Part shown: piece by piece, positions 49,201 to 56,383 of the stretch
Numbering within the stretch: position 1 is the stretch's first letter
Layout of the letters: the number at the start of each line of letters is the position of its first letter
NCBI GenBank assembly: GCA_027574665.1
Contig: CM050650.1
Span: 54,729,304 to 54,793,303, forward strand
Direction: 5' to 3'
Length of the DNA stretch: 64,000 nucleotides
From: Rhynochetos jubatus
Lineage: Eukaryota > Chordata > Aves > Eurypygiformes > Rhynochetidae
Notes under the pieces: generated by a model
Told to the model about the DNA's origin: nothing
Database searches by the model: none
Seen by the model: the letters and a program-made list of their open reading frames with translations, nothing else
Position numbers and translations under genes: made by a program

Positions 49201-49638
49201 CCAGCACGCTCGTGCAGAATGTGCTGTTGCTGTGGTGGAGAAACGCTGTACTTTTCTGTAAGCAAAGCAGGCATCTGTTACGATGTCACTGAGGCTATTG
49301 GTAAATCGGATGTTCTAGAGCCCACAGCAGAGTCTAACAAAGCAGCGTTTCTGGGCTAGTCAATACGAGAATGTGTACAGGCCCGGTGGGAATAGTGGAC
49401 ACAAATAGAGAACACAGCCCTCTGTCTCACTCTGTTGCTGTCTGTCTTGCTGCAGAACGCAGGTCTGTACACCGTGACCTCCACACCCCTCAACTGCGGC
49501 CCCCAACTCCGGGTGCTGCTCCAGCGCCCACCAAACGAGAAGCTACTCTTGCTGCTCCCCGTTGGCTATCCCAAGAAAGATGCTACTGTGCCTGCGCTGA
49601 CCCGAAAGCCACTGGAAGACATCATGGTGGTCATGTGA
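32235..49638 (+). CDS. IYD: Iodotyrosine deiodinase, full five-exon gene model
   Basis: The coding sequence is join(32235-32415, 41514-41708, 45189-45348, 47310-47466, 49456-49638): 876 bases, 291 residues, against 289 in human. The enzyme is FMN-dependent and uses NADPH-derived electrons to strip iodide from mono- and diiodotyrosine, saving iodide in thyroid follicular cells. The parts are a membrane anchor (about 6-24), a linker with [10 protein letters not shown] (42-51), and a nitroreductase-fold domain with RRSVR (102-106, FMN phosphate contacts), SGAHTEPW (130-137), TST (239-241) and Arg281. The substrate-lid residues match human Glu157, Tyr161 and Lys182 as Glu159, Tyr163 and Lys184. 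Intron phases are 1, 1, 2, 0, and every junction is GT-AG. No stop or frameshift is present, so it looks functional. Confidence 0.97.
32416..35233 (+). other. IYD: IYD intron 1, first part
   Basis: Starts with the donor GTAAGA and then contains no recognisable exon or transposon. It is AT-rich, with a C-then-T run at 33080-33121 and 18 T at 33333-33350. Several short open frames are random in appearance. Confidence 0.6.
35234..35412 (+). mobile_element. Short CR1 3' end in IYD intron 1
   Basis: About 180 bases of the SNLV-type CR1 tail, from GAACAGGTTGCCCAGAGAAG through GGTCCCTTCCAACCCAAACC to the terminal TTCTATGATTCTATGAT. It is in the sense orientation relative to IYD. By eye it is about 94% identical, in inverse orientation, to the CR1 copy on the other side of exon 2 (41863-42364). 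Confidence 0.95.
35413..36099. other. IYD intron 1, unannotated segment
   Basis: No coding exon, LINE or LTR was recognised. Composition is ordinary intronic DNA. Confidence 0.55.
36100..36420 (-). mobile_element. Possible ancient L3/CR1-like LINE remnant
   Basis: The order of pieces resembles the antisense strand of an old amniote L3/CR1 LINE tail: CCATTTTTCCTGTTCCTTCC (a CCCATT-type codon block), then GATCAGATTACCTCTCAGCT, TAAACCAGCAGATCTTCTCT and AAAGAGTCACTCCATTCCTC. It is much eroded and I cannot read a protein frame through it. An alignment to repeat consensus sequences would decide; by eye alone it is only suggestive. Confidence 0.45.
36682..37267 (-). mobile_element. Near-full antisense LTR in IYD intron 1
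   Basis: Read on the minus strand, it opens TGTCCTGGTTTTGGCTGGGG at 37267 and closes GGCTTAAACCACA near 36682, covering a whole LTR of about 586 bases. It is related to the LTR at 30506: the shared U3 start, the sequence before the TATA box, the ATTAAACTGTCTTTATCTCA block and the GCTTAGTTGCCAGCTGGGC end all match. It appears to be a solo LTR, with no internal region on either side. The TATA region is duplicated: AGTTTATATACT occurs at 36951-36962 and again, as AGTTTATATACTG, at 36995-37007. No clean target-site duplication was visible. Confidence 0.88.
37268..41513 (+). other. IYD: IYD intron 1, last part
   Basis: About 4.2 kb of AT-rich intronic sequence up to the exon 2 acceptor TTTTATTTTCCTGCAG, which ends at 41513. 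A 135-codon open frame at 38813-39220 has no recognisable domain and I do not call it. I found no transposon in it. Confidence 0.6.
41514..41708 (+). CDS. IYD: IYD coding exon 2 (start of nitroreductase domain)
   Basis: 195 bases, residues 61 (split) to 126 (split). It reads [17 protein letters not shown], then [19 protein letters not shown] and [10 protein letters not shown]. The RRSVR run contacts the FMN phosphate in solved mammalian IYD structures (established knowledge). The acceptor is CCTGCAG and the donor is GCAG|GTATGG with GT at 41709. The alternative acceptor two bases later (CAGAG) would break the frame. A CR1 copy begins only about 155 bases after the donor. Confidence 0.97.
41863..42364 (-). 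mobile_element. Antisense CR1 LINE in IYD intron 2
   Basis: A reversed CR1 3' end of the SNLV subfamily. On the minus strand it runs from a CGTCCAGCTCTGGTGCCCCC segment through [20 protein letters not shown] and [20 protein letters not shown] to [12 protein letters not shown] with its stop near 41944, then the 3' UTR and the ...TCATTCTATGA end at 41863. Its truncated 5' end touches the 5' end of the next CR1, which points the other way. Confidence 0.95.
42367..42764 (+). mobile_element. Sense CR1 LINE of a second subfamily in IYD intron 2
   Basis: CR1 3' end reading [32 protein letters not shown], then [20 protein letters not shown] and LDFFLCDLL with TAG at 42680-42682. It ends with TTGGACTAGATGATCTCTAG and the decayed tail CTCTGTGAATCTGTGAA. 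It is related to the copy at 3328, not to its immediate neighbour. The two abut head to head, each with its own 3' tail, so they are two insertions rather than one 5'-inverted element. Confidence 0.93.
42765..44356 (+). other. IYD: IYD intron 2, middle part, with poly(T)
   Basis: No exon or transposon was recognised. The segment contains an uninterrupted run of 35 T at 43163-43197, likely length-variable and prone to assembly or sequencing error. Confidence 0.65.
43163..43197 (+). repeat. Poly(T) tract, 35 bases
   Basis: An uninterrupted homopolymer within intron 2 of IYD, too far from exon 3 (about 2 kb) to act as its polypyrimidine tract. Confidence 0.95.
44357..44983 (+). mobile_element. 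Sense CR1 LINE near IYD exon 3
   Basis: A 627-base CR1 3' end of the SNLV subfamily, starting near CTGGCAGCCCAGAAAGCCAA. It reads [38 protein letters not shown] and [21 protein letters not shown] frame change near the GGGGGGG run at 44686-44692 follows, and the other frame continues [20 protein letters not shown] to [12 protein letters not shown]. The 3' end is TTCTATGATTCTA. The tail ends about 205 bases before exon 3. It is nearly identical, in opposite orientation, to the copy at 41863. Confidence 0.95.
45189..45348 (+). CDS. IYD: IYD coding exon 3 (FMN and substrate contacts)
   Basis: 160 bases, residues 126 (split) to 179 (split). It reads [20 protein letters not shown], then [20 protein letters not shown] and [18 protein letters not shown] is the family hallmark. 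Glu159 and Tyr163 correspond to the human lid residues that grip the zwitterion of iodotyrosine. The acceptor is TTTTTGTACTAAG, an AAG type and weaker than the others. The donor is TGAG|GTAAGA with GT at 45349. Confidence 0.97.
45349..45754 (+). other. IYD: IYD intron 3, first part, with (AAAT)n
   Basis: No exon. An AAAT/AATC microsatellite lies at 45638-45688. The sequence then runs into the LTR fragment. Confidence 0.6.
45638..45688 (+). repeat. (AAAT)n/(AATC)n microsatellite
   Basis: AAAT units, then ATCA units, then AAAT units again, in intron 3 of IYD. Confidence 0.9.
45755..45944 (-). mobile_element. Antisense LTR 5' fragment in IYD intron 3
   Basis: Read on the minus strand it begins GTGCTGGTTTTGGCTGGG near 45942 and passes through GGCCTTTTCTGCTTCTTAC and ACCACCCCACCAGCGAGTAG. 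That is the first 190 or so bases of the LTR family also seen at 30506 and 36682. The TATA region and 3' half are missing. A short (CA)n tract follows at 45940-45950. The [13 protein letters not shown] peptide on this strand is only translated LTR. Confidence 0.85.
45951..47309 (+). other. IYD: IYD intron 3, last part
   Basis: Runs to the exon 4 acceptor TTTTTTTCTTTTTCAG, which ends at 47309. On the minus strand, open frames cover 46000-46449. I could not match them to a known protein, and the only recognisable part of the longest one is the LTR fragment. AT-rich sequence fills 46600-46800. Confidence 0.55.
47310..47466 (+). CDS. IYD: IYD coding exon 4
   Basis: 157 bases, residues 179 (split) to 231. 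It reads [20 protein letters not shown], then [19 protein letters not shown] and ILLAALQ. Lys184 corresponds to human Lys182 in the active-site lid. [13 protein letters not shown] is strongly conserved in vertebrate IYD. The acceptor has a long T-rich tract, and the donor is CTGCAG|GTACGT with GT at 47467, phase 0. Confidence 0.97.
47467..49455 (+). other. IYD: IYD intron 4
   Basis: About 2.0 kb between the GTACGT donor and the acceptor GTTGCTGTCTGTCTTGCTGCAG ending at 49455. I recognise no transposon or nested gene. Open frames such as 48206-48517 look random. Confidence 0.65.
49456..49638 (+). CDS. IYD: IYD coding exon 5 (C-terminus)
   Basis: 183 bases including the TGA at 49636-49638, residues 232-291. 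It reads [39 protein letters not shown] and [22 protein letters not shown] supplies FMN contacts; mammals read TTTPLNCG, so Ser replaces one Thr, which is conservative. Arg281 matches human Arg279, another FMN contact. The end of the protein falls at the usual family position. Confidence 0.97.
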   Translation, partial: NAGLYTVTSTPLNCGPQLRVLLQRPPNEKLLLLLPVGYPKKDATVPALTRKPLEDIMVVM

Positions 49639-51563
49639 GCCCATGCCACAAGGAAGAAGCACATCCCTGTGGCCAGCTAGTAAGCGGCAGCCCGCTGAAG
49701 TTGTCACTGCTGTTTCTGCGTATCGTCCTCCTACGTTGCTGCTGCTCTGACTGTTTACACCTGGTTTTCTTTTAGTAAACTACCAGTAGCGGTGAGCAGC
49801 CAAGCACTGTGCATGTGGCAGGTGCTGTTACCAATGACCCCCGGCAGCTGTTCCAGGGGACACGTACAATGGCATTTAAATGACCTTCATCACTCAATTT
49901 TCCTTATGCATTGTAGGGACAAAGCTTTCCTTGAACTGGAATGTATATTCTCCTCATACTTTTGGGATTAGCATTACACAGTTATTTTCACTTCAGAATT
50001 TTAATGGAGGTTGTATTAAAAGAGATGAAGAGGTCAAACTCAGCTGTCTTATCTTGATCAAGGTGTGCTGTTTAAATGCCCCTTCCCCTTCACTGTGTTC
50101 AGTTCTGCGTAGGAGGAAGCTATTCTTCTTACGTACGGTAGCGTTTTCCCTACCTGGCTGATCTCAACAACTTGTCTCAACCAGGCTTTCTTAAGCTATT
50201 GCTGCTACAGGGGTCTTTAGCTGGGGGAGATCTAGTAGAAACAAGGCATCCAAGTAATTTCCTTGTTATCATTTATTTGTGCACATTCCAGGCACAGTGA
50301 GGTTGTATGGCAGCTATCAATTGTGCCCCCTATATTTGCTGCTTCCACTGGAAGCACCCCAGAGGGAACCACTATTCTGGTTATCCTGTTTACACCTACA
50401 ACCATACAGTTTAACTCTCTGAAATTTAAACTTCTTTGGAGACCCTGACATGTGAGATGTGCTTTCATGTCACACCAAATCAGGCATATTTAAGTTTATT
50501 TTAAGGTTGTTTCCCACAAAAGCAATGCTCCCTATTAAAAGCCTTGTCTACTGCCAGCATGTCAACTGTGGGGTTGCAGTTCCTGCCAGCTTTGCGAGCA
50601 GCACAAGATGAAAACACTGAAAAAAAGATGTCCTTCCCTGAAGCTGCCGATATTCTGTGAAATACTTTCCCACCCTGCTTTCTGCTGCATGTAATTTCAG
50701 GTAAATTTAGCCAAGTTGGCTTCAGACTTCTTTGGGGGTTGCTTGAGTTTACTTGCTGCACCTTGTCTGAAGTCAGTCCTTTTAACATGACCTATTGTCA
50801 GCTGAGCAAGCAGGGGAGCAGTATTTTGCAGAGGTACTGCTTTTGGCATGCCAATGCTTCTGTCACCCAGTAAGAAACACTGTTTTCCTCTTTGGTAGAC
50901 CATTTTGCTAGTATTTAGCAGGCATAGCTATGTATTCACCTGTTTTACTAGCTCCATTTCACATCCTCAGTGGTACAGCAATGGCAGGAAGAGTTTCTCT
51001 TGCAGACTTGAAATGAGCTGTTATAACTACAGTAAAAAAAAAAGTCCTGTGTCTACATGCTTGCAAGGTCTAAAAGCTAGTCAGGGGCAGAGGGATGAGC
51101 TGAACCAAGCCAAGGCTGACTGGCTGCAGGTTCCCAGTTATCAGGAATACATATTAAAGATGCTGTAGCAAGCTTTCTTTATGTGCAGATGCTGCTCTGC
51201 CATATTAGACCCCTTCAGCAGAGTAGTTCATACATATAGAAGCCCAATTATGTTTATTATAGAGTTCACATCAATAGAGGACTTTTTCAGGAATAGAACA
51301 TTCTGGGAGGGATGTCTCTCACACAACCAGTAGGGATTATTTGATTTTGATATTCCTGTCCTTATTATGTTTAAAACCAAGATTAAAATATTTGACAGGG
51401 TTAGTAAAAGATGCTGGAAATTAGCGTCTCTCCTCATGACACCTTATGACCACGTCTCTGAAAGGCTCTGGACTTAGTCTACCCACCTCTTCTAGAAAAT
51501 GACTGTACCACTCAGGTGGGAACTGGGTCCTTCAAAAAACTTAGCTCTAAATAATAGTTTTCT
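49639..51563 (+). other. IYD: IYD 3' UTR and downstream flank
   Basis: The first few hundred bases are the likely 3' UTR. I see no AATAAA nearby. Variant poly(A) signals are AGTAAA at 49774-49779 and ATTAAA at 50015-50020, which would give 3' UTRs of roughly 160 or 400 bases. The remainder has no recognisable gene. Confidence 0.45.
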
Positions 51564-51680
51564 AGAATCACAGAATAATTAAGGTTGGAAGAGGCTTCCA
51601 ACGTTTGTCCTCTCCAAAACTCTGCTCAAAGAAGGTCTAGTTAGGTCAGGTTGCTCAAGATCTTGTCCAGTCAAATCCTA
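51564..51680 (-). mobile_element. Antisense CR1 3' tail fragment
   Basis: TAGAATCACAGAATAATTAA, GGTTGGAAGAGGCTTCCAAC, CTCTGCTCAAAGAAGGTC and AGGTTGCTCAAGATCTTGTC match the reversed 3' UTR of a divergent CR1. Only about 117 bases remain. Confidence 0.8.
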
Positions 51681-51684
51681 ACAC

Positions 51685-52437
51685 TGGCTGTTCATGGCTT
51701 GGATGGGTGCACACTTCACTGGGTAAAAACTGGCTGGATGGCTGGGCCCAAAGGGTGGTGGTGAAATGAGTTAAATCCAGTTGGCAGCCGGTCACAAATG
51801 GTGTTCCCCAGGGATCAGTACTGGGGCCAGTTCTCTTTAACATCTTTATCAGTGATCTGGACATGGGGATTGAGCATGGTCATGAGATGACCACCCTCAG
51901 TAAGTTTGCAGACAACACCAAGTAGGGCAGGAGTGTTGATCTACTGGACAGTATCAAGGCTCTACATTGGGATCTGAATAGGATGGATTGATGGCTGAAG
52001 CCAATTCTGTGAGGTTCAACAAGGCCAAGTGCCCGGTCCTTCACTTGAGCCAAAACAGCCCCCTGCAATGCTACAGGCTTGGGGATGAGTGGTGGGAAAG
52101 ATACCTGGTGGAAAAGGACCTGGCAGAAAAGGAGCTGGAGTTGTTGGTCGACAGCTGGCTGAATGTGAGCCAGCAGTGTGCCCAGGTGGCCAGGAAGACA
52201 AATAGCATCCTGGCTTGTATCAGAAACAGTGTGACCAGCAGGACTAAGGAAGTGATTGTTCCCCTGCACTGGCCGCACCTTGAATCCTGTGTTCAGTTTG
52301 GGCCCCTCACTGCAAGAAAGACATTGAGGTGCTGGAGCGTGTCTAGAGAAGGGCAACGGAGCTGGTGAAGGGTCTGGAGCACAAGTCCTGTGAGGAGCGG
52401 CTGAGGGAACTGGGATTGTTTAGTCTGGAGAAGAGTG
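51685..52437 (+). mobile_element. CR1 LINE internal RT fragment, degraded
   Basis: Translation in shifting frames gives the CR1 RT core: NWLDG-type KTGWMAGPK, then [20 protein letters not shown], then KFADNTK. The catalytic FADD box reads FADN, so the second Asp is lost. It continues through EANSVRFNKAKCPVLHLSQN and QQCAQVARKTNSILACIRNS to [20 protein letters not shown]. Stops (for example TAG at 51923) and frameshifts are present. It breaks off near 52437 before the 3' UTR. This is the only + strand CR1 here that reaches back into the RT palm. Confidence 0.93.
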
Positions 52438-54528
52438 GACCTGCAGAAGTGAGAAGTGTCACCCAGGAGCACAGGAGGCCACAGCTTCTCTTTGCTGTGA
52501 GGGTGGATCTAGTGGCAGAAGTGTACGGCACTGACAGGGTTCATGACTTACATGTCACTTTCTTTGAGGGATGTTCGGGTGGGCTCATAGTCCTGTGAGG
52601 ACAGTGATGATGGGGAATGAGGGGAGACACGTCAGTCAGCAGAAACAGGCACCTGTACTGGCTGTCGTTTGCTCTCAGGGCAGCAGGAACCTGCATCAGG
52701 GTGCTGGGGGAGGTGTTCCGGTGGGCACATTGTCTCATGAGGAGGGACCTGCTAGGGAAGGAGGAAGAGGGGCAAGTGTAGCCTGTGAATGTGCTGGGCT
52801 TCCCCTTTTCTGTCAAGGGTGGTGTGGGTAGCTGAAGTATGTGCTTTTGTGAGGGAGGGGGTGTTTTGACTGACCATGTAGTCTGCTGTGTAGGCATGGT
52901 CTCCTAGACCAGAAAGCATCTGCCCTCTGGCTATCTCAGCAAAGATGCCTTGCGGGTGGTCTCAGGTCAAGCCATTCCCTCTAGATGTATGTTGTAGTGT
53001 GTACAATCTGACCTCATTTAAAAAAAAAAACCAACCAACCAAACAAACAAAAACAAAACCAAAATAACCCCTCATCCCTTGATGCTCAGATTCGCACTGA
53101 TCACTGTGTGGAAGCCTTGGTAGAGCATGCATTTCTTTGAGCAATGGATCTCTCAAGTCACCCTTGTGCCCTTTTGTTAAAGCATGACAGCTTTTCATGG
53201 ACAGTTACTGTCCTTGTTCACAATCAACAACTGAATGCCACCTTGCGAAAACAAGGCTGTTTTCTGGGCGAAAAAAAGATTGCTAACATCGAAAAACATT
53301 TCTGGGATCTCTGTTCCTTGAACTGTGTGGACGAATTTGTGTGCATTCAAGGACCCTCATTGTCTGAGGTTTGCCAGACAAATGGGCTTGAAAACAGGTG
53401 CAACATGGTGGGTTGCATCACAACCCAGATGATGAAAGGAATAAGTATCACATGTTATTGGAGCTCAGATCCATGGCAAACTGCCCGTCTCCTTCTTCTG
53501 CATGGATGGCTAAACTGGCACTGGTTTCAGCATGCCCTTGGATACTGAGCTGTAAGCTATTGTAGCTCACCTAGTGCTTCATTAGCAACCCAGCTGGCCA
53601 TGAAGTGAGGCAGGGAAGCATTACTTCCTGCAAAGCAGCATCTTACCCACTCCATCATCATTCTTTCCAGCCAGGTGAGCCAAAACTCAATTGATTCTGT
53701 GAGAAAGTAAATTTATTTCTTTTTTTTTTAAAATGTTAGTGATTCGGAGTGCAAGGTCTGAGGACTCTGTTACTGGTATATGTGCCTGCTACTTCTATAG
53801 CTTAGAACTCACCTATGTAATATAAGATTCCCATAATCTAACTGGGCTGTAGTAACCCTCTATGGGCACTGCTCTCAGCTTGAGGAAAATAACAGGTTGT
53901 TAGTACTGAGCTTCTTTGCAAATAGTTTAAAGCAAAGTGCTGCTATGTTGCATTTGATGGAGACAACAGCCCAAGAACAGGTGAGTCTGAGCTGGTGCAG
54001 AGACATGTATTAAGCTGTAGTTGATCTGCTGTGTATTGAGCACTTCTTACCATATGAATTTACACTAGTACAATAAAAGCAAAGTAACTTCTGGGTGTAT
54101 GGAATTCTTAATATGGTGCTGTGTATCCTGGATGAACAGAAGCATGCAAGCCACAACCTCAGGCTGTGGCTTTGCTCTAAGCTGCAGCACTTCAAAGATC
54201 TTTAAGCAAGTAGATATACAGTCACCATCTGATTGACCTTATTTCTTTAATTGCTACATAGATGTCATGGACTCATGAAAAATGAATCTTGAGAAAGCAT
54301 CCAGATCATACTCCAAGGCAGGATCAGCTGTACCTGCATGCCAGGTACTGACAGTACATGAATCCACAGCACTAATCCCCTGCTCCCAGCAAAACACTTG
54401 AAAGAAATAAAAACTCAAAAGCTAATTCTGCCAGCAAATACAAGTGCTAGGAAGGCTTTTTACCAGAAGGGCTCAGCCTTGGCTTCATGTTGCTGTCATT
54501 TATCAGACCTTCATGGACATCATTGTGT
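52438..54528. other. Noncoding stretch, with A-rich low-complexity run
   Basis: No gene recognised. 52440-53000 is G/T-rich on the + strand and ends in an A run followed by CCAA and CAAA units (53020-53067). A 134-codon open frame at 53144-53548 (+) has no recognisable domain. I leave it uncalled. Confidence 0.5.
53020..53067 (+). repeat. Poly(A) then (CCAA)/(CAAA)n low-complexity run
   Basis: About eleven A, then CCAA repeats grading into AAAC/CAAA units. Confidence 0.88.
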
Positions 54529-54954
54529 TCAAAGAAGAGCAAGAAAGCTGGTGAATGGTCTAGAGCATAAGTTCTGTGAGGAGAAGCTGAAGGAACTGGA
54601 GAAAAGGAAGCTCAGGGGAGACCTTATCACTCTCTACAGCTACCCAAAAGGAGATTGCAGAGAGGTGAGTGTTGGTCTCTTCTCCCAAGTGACAAGCGAC
54701 AGGATGAGGAAATGGCCTCAAGTTGCACCAGAGGAGGGTTATATTGGATATTAGGAAAAATTTCTTCACTGAACTGGTTGTCAGGCATTGGAACAGGCTG
54801 CCCAGGGAAGTGGTTGAGTTGTCATCCTTGGACGTATTTAAGAGACTTGTAGATGTGGCACTTAGGGACATGGTTTAGTGGTGGACTTGGCAGTGCAAGG
54901 TTAACAGCTGGACTTGGTTTTAAAGGTCTTTTCCAACCTAAATGAGTCTATGAT
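54529..54954 (+). mobile_element. Older CR1 LINE 3' end
   Basis: Frame pieces read [20 protein letters not shown] and [17 protein letters not shown]; then, after a shift, [20 protein letters not shown] and [17 protein letters not shown]. The 3' UTR has GTCTTTTCCAACCTAAATGA and ends GTCTATGAT. Divergence and lost codons mark it as an older copy than those in the IYD introns. Confidence 0.88.
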
Positions 54955-55314
54955 CAGGAAGAGGTTGGCTGCTGTAGTGTTTTTGAAGATTTCCACCCAC
55001 CTGAGCTTAGTCATCTCTTCTGCTTTTGCGGAACAGACAGTGTATTCATGACTCATAACTTTCAAGGCCTTTCATTATTTCTTTGGCTAACATTACCTAG
55101 ATCAGACACCTAGGAGAGCTATAACCTCTCAGCCAAGTCTTTGCCTATATAGATGTAAGTCCCCTGTGTTTGTGGAGTGTAAATAATAAGGAGAACACTC
55201 AAGGGCAGGAAAGCTGGGCGACAAGTCCGTTCAAATGTTTAGATGGAAGAGAGTCCTTGAAGCTTGAACCAGCGCAACAGCGAGTTACCAGTTAAACATC
55301 ACATCCTGTTCCGG

Positions 55315-55336
55315 GTTGTGTGTATGTGTGTGTGTA
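55315..55336 (+). repeat. (GT)n microsatellite
   Basis: TTGTGTGTATGTGTGTGTGT, a short interrupted dinucleotide repeat. Confidence 0.88.
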
Positions 55337-56361
55337 ATCACTATTAACCTCAGCTACAAGACGAACTGCGTTGAACTAATTCTGGTAGAAACAAAGGCAA
55401 CGAAAGCAGTCCAAGACCCGGGTAATGCAGCCTCAAACGTGGGAAAACAATACTGACCAGTGAGGTGGGTAATGACCATCATCTCAAGGCATCAGTTACC
55501 AAGTATTTTGGCACACAGCATTGAGCGAGGAAGTGGTGGAAGGATTTTTAAGAGAACTGTGAAGTTCTCGGATTTATTTATGAGGAGCTGTCCTGAGCCT
55601 GAGGGTAAGTTCTTGTCTCAGTGACTCAGCTTGAAAGGGTGAGACGAGAGTCAGACAGTTTTGTCCTAGAATGTGACAGTGTTGGTGGAGTTGTCCTGAG
55701 GAACACCTCTTGCAAATACCAAGTTCAAAGTACATATATTGAGAGTCAGGTAGACATGTGCAGAGCTGTGGAGACCTGCAACAGTCACAGATGTGCTTCA
55801 AAGAGAGGATCTGCTTTAACAGACATTTATTTTCTGTTGGAGAAGCAGTAAGGACACTGGTCTGTAGATTATGCGCTGGATTTTAATGAAGCTTTGTTGT
55901 CATTGTTTTTGTAGTGAAAATGGTCCAAATGTCACAAGGCTTTTGGCATTTTCAAACTATTCCTTGAGCTCGTTCATAGGATGGCAACAATTCATGCAGC
56001 TTGCGGAAGGCCATCATAGCCAGTTCTCTGTGAGATCAATGCCAAGGTACCACTATTTACCAAAGAAAGAAAAGCATGTTCCCTAGCAGATTGCTGTGAA
56101 AGACATCTCTATGAAAGTAGTAACAACAGGTGGAAGGAGTAACAAAAACTTCTGGTTTTGCCTTCCAGGGACAAATAAGTATGAGATGTGATGTAAGTCT
56201 CATGCAGCAACTGTTCCTAGTGACATGAAGTAATCTATAAAGCTGTTGTGACTTCTCATTTTGTATAAGCAACATACTCGATGTTCATGTGAGACACTTC
56301 TTCTCTAACCTAAATTAATGGCTTTAGAATGACAGAAATATAGATTGGTATCCAGAAAAAG

Positions 56362-56383
56362 AAAAAAAAAAAAAAAAAAAAAA
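56362..56383 (+). repeat. Poly(A) tract, 22 bases
   Basis: An uninterrupted A run after CCAGAAAAAG. No transposon end or retrocopy was recognised beside it. Confidence 0.92.

Noticed and set aside
56362-56383. Poly(A) run as the tail of a processed pseudogene
   Set aside because: The upstream sequence shows no coding similarity and no target-site duplication was visible.
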